The notes under the pieces are model-generated. The model had not been told where the DNA came from. It saw only the letters and a list, made by a program, of their open reading frames with translations, and did no database searches. Positions 7,021 to 16,191 of a stretch of DNA of 44,868 nucleotides are shown piece after piece. The stretch spans positions 1-44,868 of the forward strand of contig JAJYOG010000011.1 in assembly GCA_021785935.1 (NCBI GenBank), in the 5' to 3' direction. Made by a program: the position numbers and the translations under genes. Every line of letters starts with the position of its first letter. The stretch's first letter is position 1. Origin of the DNA: Actinomycetes bacterium (GTDB lineage Bacteria; Actinomycetota; Thermoleophilia; BMS3ABIN01).

Positions 7021-9642
7021 TTGAAGAGTAAAGAGATTCGCTCGAGTTTTCGGGAGTTTTTTCTCGAAAACGGGCATCAAAGCCGTTCCAGTGCTTCGCT
7101 GGTTCCTGCCAATGATCCATCGGTGCTGCTCACCACAGCGGGTATGCAGCAGTTTAAACCGTATTTCTTGGGCATACAGCAACCGCCGCACCCGCGTATA
7201 ACCACCTGCCAAAAATGTTTCCGCACGACCGATATCGATCGCGTCGGCAAGACTGCCAGGCATCTCACCTTCTTCGAGATGCTGGGGAACTTTTCTTTCG
7301 GTGATTATTTCAAGGAAGGCGCCATCGATCTTGCCTGGCGCTATTCCACCCAGGTTTTGAAAATGGATGTAGACCGGATCTGGGTCACCATATTTCGCGG
7401 CGATGACAAGGTCGGGGCCGACGAAGAGGCGCACGCCGCCTGGCGTGCCGCGGGAGTCCCCGAAGACCGCATCGTGCCGCTCCCGGCTGAGGACAATTTC
7501 TGGTCGGCCGGGCCCACCGGTCCGTGCGGACCATGCACCGAACTATATTACGATCTGGGCGAGGCCGCCGGCTGCGACGATTCCAACTGTAAACCCGGTT
7601 GTGATTGCGACCGCTTCGTCGAGTTCTGGAACCTGGTATTCATGCAGTTTAATCGCGACGAGGCCGGCGAGCTAACGCCGCTGCCCAAGCAAAACGTGGA
7701 TACCGGCATGGGCCTGGAGCGTATAACGGCTGTTATGGATGGGAAAATGGCGGTCTTCGAGACTGACATGTTCCAGCCACTGATTGACTATATTTGCGAT
7801 GCCTCCGGAATTCGTTACGGCGAAGGGCAGAAGACCGACCGCGCCATCCGCGTGCTTGCCGATCATAGCCGGGCAATGACTTTCATGATCGGAGATGGTG
7901 TTTTTGCCGGTAATGAAGGCCGTGGCTATGTTCTCAGGCGGGTGATGAGGCGCGCCATTCAGGCGACGTCCGTCCTGGTGATACCAAGTCCCTTTCTCTC
8001 GACACTTTGCGACCGCGTCATCGAGGCCATGAAAGGCGATTATCCCGAGCTGGAGCAACATCGCAGGCTCATAGAGGAGGTTGCCAGGCAAGAGGAGCGC
8101 CGGTTCGGGCTGACGCTCGAGCAGGGCAATGCCATCCTCATGCAATCCATCGGCAAGACCCGCTCCGGCGGCGGCCGCACGGTCGAGGGCGAGGTAGCTT
8201 TCCGTCTGCATGATACGTACGGATTTCCCTTCGATCTCACCCGCGAGATCATTCAGGATGAGGGCCTCGATGTAGATGAGGAAGAATTCGACCGGCTGAT
8301 GGATGAGCAGCGCCAGCGCGCCCGCACCTCGATGAAAGAAGTCGGATCCAGCGAGCGCGAGGCTCTGGTAGAACTTGGTCGCCAGGCAAAAATTCATACC
8401 GAATTTGTGGGCTATCAGAAGAACGAGCTGCACACGTCCATCGGCGACATGAAAGAGATTGATGGAGGCAGGGTAGTCCTGAAGCTACGCGAGTCACCTT
8501 TTTACGCCGAGTCCGGCGGTCAGATCTCCGACACCGGCTGGATCCATACCGATGACGGCAAAGCCAATGTCCTTGAAGTCTTTTCGCTAGATGGCGACCA
8601 GGTGATCCTGGCCGAAATCGAGGAAGGCAGGCTGGAGGCCGGCGCCCGGGCCAAGGCGATGATCAACCGTGTGCGCCGTCATGCCACCGCTTGTAATCAC
8701 ACTGCCACCCATCTGTTGCATAACGCCCTGCGTAGCCTCCTGGGCGAGCAGATCAGGCAGGGTGGTTCCGCCGTCGGTCCCGACAAGCTGCGTTTCGATT
8801 TTACCCACACCGGCTCACTCAGCGACGAAGAGTTGTCGAGAATCGAAGACATTGTCAATCGCAAGATTATCGAGAATCATCCCGTGAAAGCTTTTACCAC
8901 GACCATGAATTACGCCAGGGATATGGGAGCGATCGCCCTCTTTGATGAAAAATACGGGGAGTTCGTGCGCGTGATCGAAGTGGGGGATTTCAGCCGCGAG
9001 CTCTGCGGCGGAACCCATGTCACCAGCACCGCCCAGATCGGCTGCTTCAAGATCGTCTCTGAATCGAGCGTAGGCGCCAATCTGCGCCGAATCGAGGCAA
9101 TTACATCCAGGGCCGCCATCGAATATTTACGCGGGCGTGACCAACTGGTCGAAAAGCTGGCCGCGGACCTGAAGAGCAAGCCTGACCGGCTGGAAGCGGC
9201 GGTCACGGCCTTGGAGGAAGAACTGGGAGAGCTTCGGTTAATAGCCAAGGAAGCGTCATCGGGCCAGGTGACTGAAATCGCCGGAACCCTGAAGGCAAAA
9301 GCAACGGAAGTTAGCGGAATAAAATTGATGGTCGAGCAGGTGAGCGTTGAAAATGGCGACCAACTGCTCGAGCTTTCCGATCGAATGCGAGCAGAGCTAA
9401 ATCCGGCGGCGGTTGTGCTGGCGTGGGTCGCTAAAGGAAAAGTCAGTCTGCTGGCCAATTTCTCTGACGCCGTCGTTGGTAAAGGCGCCAGGGCGGGCGA
9501 CCTCATCAAGGAGATAGCCCCCATTGTCGGCGGCAAAGGTGGAGGTCGCCCGGCGATGGCTCGAGGTGGCGGCAACGACGCAGCCAGGGTGGAAGTAGCC
9601 CTGGCTGCGGCGCGTGAATGGCTCGCGCGGCAACTGTCCTGA
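7021..9642 (+). CDS. alaS: Alanyl-tRNA synthetase
   Basis: 873 residues, the usual length, from a TTG 9 nt after the sigma gene stop. The nearest Shine-Dalgarno (AAGGAG) is ~17 nt upstream, inside the end of the sigma gene. The N-terminal class II catalytic domain starts IRSSFREFFLENGH and includes the TTAGMQQFKPYF and RTTDIDRVGKTARHLTFFEM stretches. The editing domain has its zinc ligands His560, His564, Cys662 and His666 (HTATHLLH and CGGTHV). The C-terminal part ends in a Gly-rich GGKGGGRP segment of the DHHA1 domain. It charges tRNA-Ala and clears Ser/Gly mischarging. Confidence 0.95.
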   Translation: MKSKEIRSSFREFFLENGHQSRSSASLVPANDPSVLLTTAGMQQFKPYFLGIQQPPHPRITTCQKCFRTTDIDRVGKTARHLTFFEMLGNFSFGDYFKEGAIDLAWRYSTQVLKMDVDRIWVTIFRGDDKVGADEEAHAAWRAAGVPEDRIVPLPAEDNFWSAGPTGPCGPCTELYYDLGEAAGCDDSNCKPGCDCDRFVEFWNLVFMQFNRDEAGELTPLPKQNVDTGMGLERITAVMDGKMAVFETDMFQPLIDYICDASGIRYGEGQKTDRAIRVLADHSRAMTFMIGDGVFAGNEGRGYVLRRVMRRAIQATSVLVIPSPFLSTLCDRVIEAMKGDYPELEQHRRLIEEVARQEERRFGLTLEQGNAILMQSIGKTRSGGGRTVEGEVAFRLHDTYGFPFDLTREIIQDEGLDVDEEEFDRLMDEQRQRARTSMKEVGSSEREALVELGRQAKIHTEFVGYQKNELHTSIGDMKEIDGGRVVLKLRESPFYAESGGQISDTGWIHTDDGKANVLEVFSLDGDQVILAEIEEGRLEAGARAKAMINRVRRHATACNHTATHLLHNALRSLLGEQIRQGGSAVGPDKLRFDFTHTGSLSDEELSRIEDIVNRKIIENHPVKAFTTTMNYARDMGAIALFDEKYGEFVRVIEVGDFSRELCGGTHVTSTAQIGCFKIVSESSVGANLRRIEAITSRAAIEYLRGRDQLVEKLAADLKSKPDRLEAAVTALEEELGELRLIAKEASSGQVTEIAGTLKAKATEVSGIKLMVEQVSVENGDQLLELSDRMRAELNPAAVVLAWVAKGKVSLLANFSDAVVGKGARAGDLIKEIAPIVGGKGGGRPAMARGGGNDAARVEVALAAAREWLARQLS

Positions 9643-9665
9643 TCCAGCCGAAGTATTTTACGGCC

Positions 9666-10121
9666 GTGGATAACGAAAGACATCACTCAACCAGCGGCAG
9701 GATTTTGGCCCTGGATTTCGGCAGAGTTCATACAGGGGCCGCAGTTAGTGATCCCACGGGCACTATCGTTCGCCCCCTAAAGCCCGTTGAAAACGCGGCT
9801 ACTCCAGAAGGCCTTGAGGCAATCGCGAGAATATCCCGCGAAGAAAAGATCGCCCGGGTAATCGTCGGTATGCCGGTATCTTTAAGCGGGGAACGCGGCA
9901 GACAGGCGCTCGAAACCGAAGAATTTATCGCGGCGCTCGCGGAGGTTCTGCCGGTGCCAGTATCTTACTGGGACGAGCGTTTTACCAGCAAGCTGGCGGC
10001 GGCAAAAGGACGCCATTCAGACAGCGACTCCCACAGCCTCGCCGCCTGCTGCCTGCTTGAAGACTATCTGGTCTCGAATGAGTTTTTGCGGTGGCTCGAC
10101 GCGGCTGACGCTGACGAGTGA
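9666..10121 (+). CDS. ruvX: RuvX/YqgF-family putative pre-16S rRNA nuclease
   Basis: 151 residues from GTG 9666, close to the family's ~140-150; an ATG at 9618 inside alaS would give 167. I prefer the GTG because TATTTT ends 6 nt before it, like other leaderless starts here. The RNase H-like fold is visible: LALDFGRVHTGAAVSDP with the first Asp, VIVGMPVSLSGERG, and YWDERFTS with the catalytic Glu. The segment after that is short, and the usual Asp before LAA is His (DSHSLAACCLLEDYL); an Asp two residues earlier may replace it. The family matures the 16S rRNA 5' end. The order alaS-ruvX-mltG is widespread. Confidence 0.85.
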   Translation: MDNERHHSTSGRILALDFGRVHTGAAVSDPTGTIVRPLKPVENAATPEGLEAIARISREEKIARVIVGMPVSLSGERGRQALETEEFIAALAEVLPVPVSYWDERFTSKLAAAKGRHSDSDSHSLAACCLLEDYLVSNEFLRWLDAADADE

Positions 10122-10152
10122 TATAGTATTTAATGCGGTCGCCCGCATATAT

Positions 10153-11184
10153 ATGGATTTCCCCCGATTAAATCCTGATATTCCATCCGCCGCCGGTAAC
10201 CGCCCCAAATTGACCGCGGCGGCACTTTTGCTATTCCTGGTTTTGACAATCATGATGATAAGTGGCTGCGGTTCACCCCCCAGGGAGGGTGAAGTTACCA
10301 TCCGCGTGTCTCCGGGCGCCAGCACCAATGAGATCGCAAAGATGCTGGTGGATGAAAACGTCATAGACAGCGAAAAAGAATTCAACAACAAGGCCAATGA
10401 CGCCGGCATTGACCAGAAGCTCAAAGCCGGCACCTACCGTTTCGAACGTGGTGAATCGATCGACAGCATTCTGGCCAAACTGTCCCAGGGATTGCAGGCG
10501 CCCGAAGGATTTATAACCGTACCCGAGGGCTACAGCCTCGATGACATCGCCAATCTAGTTGTGGCAAAGACCGGTATCACGAAAAAGGATTACATCAAAG
10601 CCGCGACGCCGGCGGGAAGAACCTTGCCGCTTCAGGGCGCGTCGGATGCACCGGACCTTGAGGGATTCCTCTTTCCCAGTACCTATAACCTCGACCCTGA
10701 AACAGACGCCGCCACCCTCGTCGGCAAGCAACTGCGGACATTCAAGGATAAGACATCTTCGCTTGACTGGAAGGAAGCGGACCGGCTGGGCCTAACTGAA
10801 TACCAGGCGCTGACGGTTGCCTCCATGGTGGAGAGGGAGGCCAAGGTACCCGAGGAGCGGCCGCTGGTCGCGGCTGTAATCTACAACAGGCTGGCGATCG
10901 GCATGAAACTTGAAATTGACGCCACTGTACAGTATGCAATCGGATCATGGAAAAAAGATCTGACCGTCGAGGATCTGGAAACGGATTCTCCCTACAACAC
11001 CAGGCTTTACGGCGGTCTGCCGCCGGGGCCGATCTGCAATCCTGGCATCGCTTCGATCAATGCCGCCCTGAAACCGGCTTCCGTTGACTATCTGTACTAC
11101 GTTGCCACCGGAGATGAGGCCGGACATCATACTTTCACCAGCTCGTACGATGAGTTTCTGCAGGCGTCGGCCGCCAGGCCGTAA
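10153..11184 (+). CDS. mltG: Endolytic murein transglycosylase MltG (YceG-like)
   Basis: 343 residues from ATG 10153; the frame is open to 10057, but that part overlaps ruvX and lacks a signal. A hydrophobic segment (~25-42) ends MMISGCG, a plausible lipobox, which is unusual because most MltG are plain membrane proteins. A LysM-like stretch (EVTIRVSPGASTNEIAKML) precedes the YceG domain. The catalytic Glu is in SMVEREAKVPEERP (~227-229), followed by VAAVIYNRL, and the C-terminus has NPGIASINAALKP and YYVATGDEAGHHTF. It cuts nascent glycan strands. No Shine-Dalgarno is visible; TATAGT lies at 10122-10127. Confidence 0.88.
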   Translation: MDFPRLNPDIPSAAGNRPKLTAAALLLFLVLTIMMISGCGSPPREGEVTIRVSPGASTNEIAKMLVDENVIDSEKEFNNKANDAGIDQKLKAGTYRFERGESIDSILAKLSQGLQAPEGFITVPEGYSLDDIANLVVAKTGITKKDYIKAATPAGRTLPLQGASDAPDLEGFLFPSTYNLDPETDAATLVGKQLRTFKDKTSSLDWKEADRLGLTEYQALTVASMVEREAKVPEERPLVAAVIYNRLAIGMKLEIDATVQYAIGSWKKDLTVEDLETDSPYNTRLYGGLPPGPICNPGIASINAALKPASVDYLYYVATGDEAGHHTFTSSYDEFLQASAARP

Positions 11185-11252
11185 TCACGGCAGAAGCTCG
11201 CTTCCTCCCGGCGGCGTCGGGCAAGCTGCCAAGGTTTCTCACGGATCGCTGG

Positions 11253-12026
11253 TTACCAGGGTTTCACCTTGAGATTGATACCGATGTGGTAGCGGCAAAT
11301 CTCACGGATGGCTTTCCAGATTTCATTCCCGGTGCTTGCGTCGATCTTCAGTCCGGGCGCTTTGGCTAGAGGCTTCTCCAGCAGATTACGCATTATCTCG
11401 AGGGCGCCTGCGCTGATGCGAAACGATTCACCGCCGCAATTTTCGCAGATTGCGCCTCCAGCCTGGGCTGAAAAGCGTGAATGTGCGCCTTCTATACCGC
11501 AGACGGCGCAATTCGCCAGATGAGGGAGGAATCCAGCCAGTAAAAGCAATTTTAGTTCAGCCCCCAAAACCAGCGACTTTTGCGCGAAGGCCATTTCCAA
11601 AGCGTATTCCTCCTGGTCATACCGTGATCCAGGAAAATTACGTCCGGCAGCATCCATTTCATCAAGATAGCGAACCAGCAGATTGAAGCTTCGCGGCCTG
11701 CGTTCGAAATCGGTGGTTATGCTCCCGAGCATATCGATAAAGGCCAAGCCGGCCTGCAGGGATGATGGCCCGTCCCGAAGCGATGCATGAGTCCTGACAG
11801 TATCGGCGCCGGTGAGGGTGTGCAGGTTGCGGCCTTCATGCAGTTGTACCTGAAGATGGGTGAAGGGTTCCAGGCGGCCGCCGAACTTCGATTTAACCTT
11901 GCGGACTCCTTTGACGACGGTCGGCACTTTGCCCCGAGCGGCCGTAAAAAGGGTGACGACGCGATCTGCCTCTCCGAACTTGTGGGAACCGAGAACGATC
12001 GCTTCCGTTGAGTAATTGCGAGACAA
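11253..12026 (-). CDS. recO: DNA repair protein RecO
   Basis: 257 residues from a TTG, convergent with mltG. The N-terminal OB fold starts YSTEAIVLGSHKFGEADRVV, followed by KVPTVVKGVRKVKSKFGGRL, the standard RecO beginning. A four-cysteine zinc knuckle is seen in NCAVCG and ICENCGG. RecO loads RecA on SSB-coated DNA together with RecR. It follows the lipoprotein gene by 21 nt and may share its transcript. In many actinobacteria recO precedes the glycyl-tRNA synthetase region, as here. Confidence 0.93.
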   Translation of the reverse strand: MSRNYSTEAIVLGSHKFGEADRVVTLFTAARGKVPTVVKGVRKVKSKFGGRLEPFTHLQVQLHEGRNLHTLTGADTVRTHASLRDGPSSLQAGLAFIDMLGSITTDFERRPRSFNLLVRYLDEMDAAGRNFPGSRYDQEEYALEMAFAQKSLVLGAELKLLLLAGFLPHLANCAVCGIEGAHSRFSAQAGGAICENCGGESFRISAGALEIMRNLLEKPLAKAPGLKIDASTGNEIWKAIREICRYHIGINLKVKPW

Positions 12027-12047
12027 GGCTTGCCGGCAGCGGTGAAG

Positions 12048-12902
12048 CTACTGGTAGCTTTTCAGCCTGTAAAAAGCCCGGGCTGAGGAGAAATTAGGGT
12101 TGCGTTCGCCCGGCAGGCTGATAATTTCGGCGGCCCGCCCGATACCGGGGACAAACCAGGAGTAATCGATGGAGGTTATCGTTTCCCCGCGTGTCTTTGA
12201 AGAGATTTTGGTCTGGAGCAGCCAGGCGTCAAACGAGCCAGCCGGGACGGTTAGCCGGTTGCGCGCCAAAACGGTATTTTCGGCGATGACATCGGTTTTA
12301 CCGTTGTCATCGGTCTCAGTGTAGCTGTCGGTCCAGCTCTCGCCGGCCGTCAGCGGAAACGCCAGCGCCTTGGAAGGGTTTGAATAAGTGATTGCTCTGC
12401 CATCGGCTGTTACTCTCCCGTAGATGGTCCAGGCCGAGTCATCCTTACCCTGAAACAGATACTCCGAGCCACTGGCGCTTCTGATGGAGGAAGAAGCGGA
12501 AGCCCAGTAGGAATAGGTAGATACCGAAGCGTTGGGGAATTCTTGCTGTTGAGGGGCTGTGTCTATCCTGGCTGTGGCAACCTTCAGCGTTGTTTCCTGG
12601 GGGCCGGAAGTGAATTTCCAAGGACCTTCGAGATCGAAGTAGACCTGGACCGCGGCGCCGGCGCGGTTCGAGGCGTACTGCAGCAGCGTGCCGTCAGCGA
12701 GGGGAAGATCCGCTGATGAATAGGAAGCGTCAGTCACGGTTGCGGACGCTCCCTGCATTACAGTTGAGGCCCCGGCGCCGGAATCGGACGTCAAGGACTG
12801 CGCCGGCGTTAAATCGCTCGACGAATTTCCGCAACCCGCAATCAAACCCGCAATCGCCAGTGCGGCAATAAAAAAGATCGCCAGATGTACGGCCCTCTTC
12901 AT
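12048..12902 (-). CDS. Lipoprotein of unknown function
   Basis: 284 residues from ATG 12902 (a TTG codon lies just upstream). The signal peptide [24 protein letters not shown] has lipobox IAGC, so a surface-anchored lipoprotein is expected. The mature part starts with a Ser/Thr/Gly-rich linker (~25-60), then a beta-rich domain with [34 protein letters not shown] and [14 protein letters not shown]. The last two recall proteins whose fold measures or stores an ester-like surface ligand (DUF3108-like), but I do not assign a family. TACAAT (12917-12912) lies 9 nt before the ATG with no Shine-Dalgarno, so the mRNA may be leaderless. Confidence 0.75.
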   Translation of the reverse strand: MKRAVHLAIFFIAALAIAGLIAGCGNSSSDLTPAQSLTSDSGAGASTVMQGASATVTDASYSSADLPLADGTLLQYASNRAGAAVQVYFDLEGPWKFTSGPQETTLKVATARIDTAPQQQEFPNASVSTYSYWASASSSIRSASGSEYLFQGKDDSAWTIYGRVTADGRAITYSNPSKALAFPLTAGESWTDSYTETDDNGKTDVIAENTVLARNRLTVPAGSFDAWLLQTKISSKTRGETITSIDYSWFVPGIGRAAEIISLPGERNPNFSSARAFYRLKSYQ

Positions 12903-13018
12903 CAATTTGTCATTGTAACATGCCCCATGAACCCGGTTCCCTAAAATACAGTCCCAATCGCATTTTGCGGGCGCAACCTTGTGAATCCCGGGCGCTTTCT
13001 ATAGTATTACTCCCCGCT

Positions 13019-13885
13019 TTGAAAGACTTTCCAACGTTTCAGAAGATCATCCTCACCCTGCAGAAATATTGGGCCGGGCAGGGATGCCTGCTCATGCAGC
13101 CGTACCACACCGAAGTCGGCGCCGGCACTTTCAATCCTGCCACTTTTCTCCGCGTTCTGGATGACAAACCATGGCGCGCCGCCTACGTCGAGCCGTCGAT
13201 CCGCCCGTCTGACGGGCGATATGGGGAGAATCCCTATCGCCTTTCCCATTATTATCAGTTTCAGGTCATCCTCAAACCGGCTCCCGAGGACGTTCAGGAC
13301 ATGTATCTAAACTCCCTGGCCGAGCTTGGAGTTGATCTTGCCGCGCATGACATCAGATTTGTGGAGGATGATTGGGAAGGCCCGACGCTGGGCGCCTGGG
13401 GTCTGGGCTGGGAGGTCTGGATCGACGGTATGGAAGCAACCCAGTTCACCTATTTCCAGCAGGTGGGCGGTATAGATCTCCATCCGGTATCGGTAGAGCT
13501 TACCTATGGCCTCGAGCGCATCGCCATGTACCTGCAAAAGAAGAACAGCGTTTACGATTTGATCTGGTCTGACGGCGTCACCTACGGCGATGTCTACCAT
13601 CGCAATGAAGCCCAGTGGTCGAAATACAACTTTGAGATCGCCGATACTGAGCTGCTTTTTTCCCATTTCACCGATTATGAGCAGGAGTGCGAGCGCTGCT
13701 TGGCTGGCGGGCTTCCGTTACCCGGCTACGATTACGTCCTCAAGTGCTCACACACGTTCAACCTGCTCGATTCACGCGGCGTCATCAGCGTCACCGATCG
13801 CACCGGTTACATCGCCCGCGTTCGCAATCTTGCCAGACGCTGTGCCGAGATGTATTTGCGGCAGCAAAAGCCGGAGGCGGAATGA
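13019..13885 (+). CDS. glyQ: Glycyl-tRNA synthetase alpha subunit
   Basis: 288 residues from TTG 13019, which puts [20 protein letters not shown] at the family's usual start; an ATG at 12920 would add 33 unrelated residues. Highly conserved blocks: [61 protein letters not shown] and [13 protein letters not shown] (glycine and ATP site). It forms an alpha2beta2 enzyme with GlyS; most actinobacteria instead use a one-chain enzyme, so this is a phylogenetic marker. TATAGT at 13000-13005 is a possible -10 box. The stop overlaps glyS by 4 nt. Confidence 0.93.
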   Translation: MKDFPTFQKIILTLQKYWAGQGCLLMQPYHTEVGAGTFNPATFLRVLDDKPWRAAYVEPSIRPSDGRYGENPYRLSHYYQFQVILKPAPEDVQDMYLNSLAELGVDLAAHDIRFVEDDWEGPTLGAWGLGWEVWIDGMEATQFTYFQQVGGIDLHPVSVELTYGLERIAMYLQKKNSVYDLIWSDGVTYGDVYHRNEAQWSKYNFEIADTELLFSHFTDYEQECERCLAGGLPLPGYDYVLKCSHTFNLLDSRGVISVTDRTGYIARVRNLARRCAEMYLRQQKPEAE

Positions 13886-15996
13886 CACAGGATTTTCTTT
13901 TTGAGATTGGCACCGAAGAGCTGCCCGCGGCGGCTGCGCGTTCGGCTGCGGGTCAGGCAGGCACTCTGACCGAGCGGGCCTTTGCCCGCCATCACGTCGA
14001 AGTCGATCCCGGAAATATTTCCGTCTGGGTGACTCCCAGGCGCATTGCTGTATATATAATGGGCCTGGAGCCGGTCCAGGAGACCAGGGAAGTTGCCGAC
14101 CGCGGCCCCATTGCCTCCAAGGCTTTTAGCGAAAACGGCGAACCCACCAAGGCCGCGGCAGGATTTGCCCGCGCCAAGGGCGTTGCCGTCGATGCGCTCG
14201 AGATTCGCGAGCACGAAGGCCAGAAGTTTGTCTTTGCCGTGAGCAGTAAGCAAGGCAAGCCGATCGTTGAGCTGTTGCCGGATATATGCGATCAGATCCT
14301 GCTGGGCATCAGCTTTCCCAAGACCATGCGCTGGGATGGTGCAGACATGTCATTTTCACGGCCGGTGCGCTGGATTGTGGCGAAGTTTGGCGACAAAACC
14401 GTAAATTTTGAAATTGCGGGGATTAAGAGCGGTGACATCAGCCGCGGCCACAGGTTCCTGGGCGAGCCCCTGGTAAAAATCACCGAAGCATCAAAATACC
14501 GCGAGTTGCTGCTCGCTGCGAATGTAACCGTCGACCAGGAGGAACGCCGCCAGATCATACTGGAGGGCCTTGCGGTTGAATCCGGAAAACGGAGCGCTTC
14601 GTTCACAGACCCCGCGGGAGAACTCGAAGAAGTTGTCTATCTGGTTGAAAATCCCAGCGTTCACGCCGGAATATTTCCCGAAGAGCATCTTCGTCTGCCA
14701 GGCCGGGTACTGACCACCTGCATGCAGTCTCACCAGAGGTATTTTCCTCTTACTGATGAGGATGGTTCGCTGAAGGATGGTTTTCTATATGTTATGAATG
14801 GCGATCCGGATCATGCAGCCGGCATCACCGAGGGCAACGAGAGGGTGCTGGAAGGCAGGATCGAGGATGCCGAGTTCTCCTTTGACAAGGATCTGGCCAC
14901 GGGCATGGAGGCCATGGTTTCCGGGCTTGGCGAGGTTGTCTTCCATCGCCGCCTGGGCTCACTGGCTGATAAAACCGAACGCCTGAAGGGGCTGGTTGAA
15001 GCTTTTGCCAACCTTGTGAGCCTCTGCGAGCCCGACCTGAAAACGGCAATGGCCGCCGCGGCTCTGGCCAAGGCGGACCAGGTCAGTATCATGGTGCAGG
15101 AGTTCGCGGATCTGGAGGGGTACATCGGCTCTATCTACGCCAATCTGGAAGGCTATCCATCAGGAGTCTGTGCAGCAATCGGGGAGCACTTCCTGCCAAC
15201 CTCATCGGGAGGAGCCATACCGGCGACCACTCCTGGCGCCGTACTCGCCATCGCTGACAAGATTGATAACATAATTGGCGCCTTTGCGGTTGATGAGGTG
15301 CCGACCGGATCCCGCGATCCCTACGGAATCAGACGGGCCGGGGCGGGCATTTCGGCGATTTCGATGAAGTTTGGCTTCGATTTCGATATGGAAGGGCTGC
15401 TGGCCTCGGGCCATGCGCTTTATCTGGGTCAGAAGGCAGACGTTGTCAAGGATGCAACCCTGCCTGCGGCTGCGCGTGATTTTGTTTTCGACCGCGTGCA
15501 GAACCGGATGGTCGAGGAGGGCCTGCCGGTTGAGATCGTCGAGGCCGCGCGCTCGGCCGGACTCATGAGCACATTAAGGCTCGAAACCCTGGCGGCGGCT
15601 TTGGAAGCCTTCCGGGATGAACCCGCTTTTGAGGATTTTCATACCGCGTACTTTCGTTGCTCCAAGATAGCCGCCAAGGCCGGTGAAGGCCTCGAAGGGG
15701 TGAAAGTGGATCAGTCGCTGTTTGAACAGGGCACAGAGCGTCAGTTACATAAGGCCGTAACCGCGCTGGAGCCAGAGATCGAGAAACTCACAGCGTCACT
15801 TGATTACGCTGGCGCCTTGACGGCAGCGGCAACGATCCGGCCCGAAGTAGACCTTTTCTTCGATGATGTAATGGTGATGGCAGAGGACGAAGCACTTAGA
15901 AAAAATCGTCTGGCGCTCGTGCTAAAAGCGGCCGCGATGCTGCGGCGCCTGGGCGATCCGATGCGTGTGGCCGCGGCTCCCAAGAAGGAGCTATAA
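13882..15996 (+). CDS. glyS: Glycyl-tRNA synthetase beta subunit
   Basis: 704 residues from ATG 13882, which overlaps the glyQ stop (ATGA) and has GGAGGCG upstream. It begins [14 protein letters not shown], the usual GlyS start. Other blocks are [39 protein letters not shown] and the [12 protein letters not shown] stretch of the HD-like domain; the C-terminal DALR-type helical domain ends near [20 protein letters not shown]-like residues. The subunit binds tRNA-Gly. Expression is coupled to glyQ. Confidence 0.93.
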   Translation: MTQDFLFEIGTEELPAAAARSAAGQAGTLTERAFARHHVEVDPGNISVWVTPRRIAVYIMGLEPVQETREVADRGPIASKAFSENGEPTKAAAGFARAKGVAVDALEIREHEGQKFVFAVSSKQGKPIVELLPDICDQILLGISFPKTMRWDGADMSFSRPVRWIVAKFGDKTVNFEIAGIKSGDISRGHRFLGEPLVKITEASKYRELLLAANVTVDQEERRQIILEGLAVESGKRSASFTDPAGELEEVVYLVENPSVHAGIFPEEHLRLPGRVLTTCMQSHQRYFPLTDEDGSLKDGFLYVMNGDPDHAAGITEGNERVLEGRIEDAEFSFDKDLATGMEAMVSGLGEVVFHRRLGSLADKTERLKGLVEAFANLVSLCEPDLKTAMAAAALAKADQVSIMVQEFADLEGYIGSIYANLEGYPSGVCAAIGEHFLPTSSGGAIPATTPGAVLAIADKIDNIIGAFAVDEVPTGSRDPYGIRRAGAGISAISMKFGFDFDMEGLLASGHALYLGQKADVVKDATLPAAARDFVFDRVQNRMVEEGLPVEIVEAARSAGLMSTLRLETLAAALEAFRDEPAFEDFHTAYFRCSKIAAKAGEGLEGVKVDQSLFEQGTERQLHKAVTALEPEIEKLTASLDYAGALTAAATIRPEVDLFFDDVMVMAEDEALRKNRLALVLKAAAMLRRLGDPMRVAAAPKKEL

Positions 15997-16191
15997 GAAA
16001 CACCGTTTGATGCTCCCGTTGAAGCTTAAGTCCCGGGTATGGCCTAAATTCAATTCTTGCGATAAAATCTTGACCCCGTGCCCCACCATTTCGGGGACAC
16101 AATACTTAATTATTTGCGGGCATAAATTTCTCATTCGCCCTGGCAATGCCAGGAATTCAATAATCAACATAGTAATTGTGGGAGGAATTGC
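15997..16191 (+). other. Leader region before ppdK
   Basis: 195 nt without a gene. It holds a small GC hairpin (CCCC/GGGG, 16081-16096), a second stem CCTGGCA/TGCCAGG (16139-16152), and TAAAAT (16064-16069) and TACTTA/CTTAAT (~16103-16110) as possible -10 boxes. The ppdK ribosome site GGGAGGAA is at ~16180. Which promoter is used cannot be decided by eye. Confidence 0.35.

Noticed and set aside
7672-8433. Long minus-strand frame opposite alaS (and similar ones opposite ppdK and glyS)
   Set aside because: They are shadows in GC-rich coding DNA with no ribosome site and no recognisable domain.
13687-13881. N-terminal extension of glyS back to 13687
   Set aside because: It overlaps the end of glyQ, and [15 protein letters not shown] at 13882 is the family start with its own ribosome site and a 4-nt overlap with glyQ.
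15997-16191. GTTGAA-N11-GGGTAT as a second SigB/SigF promoter (16018-16040)
   Set aside because: The spacing is 11 nt, shorter than the family's 12-15, and it is ~150 nt before ppdK. It was not strong enough to list as a promoter.
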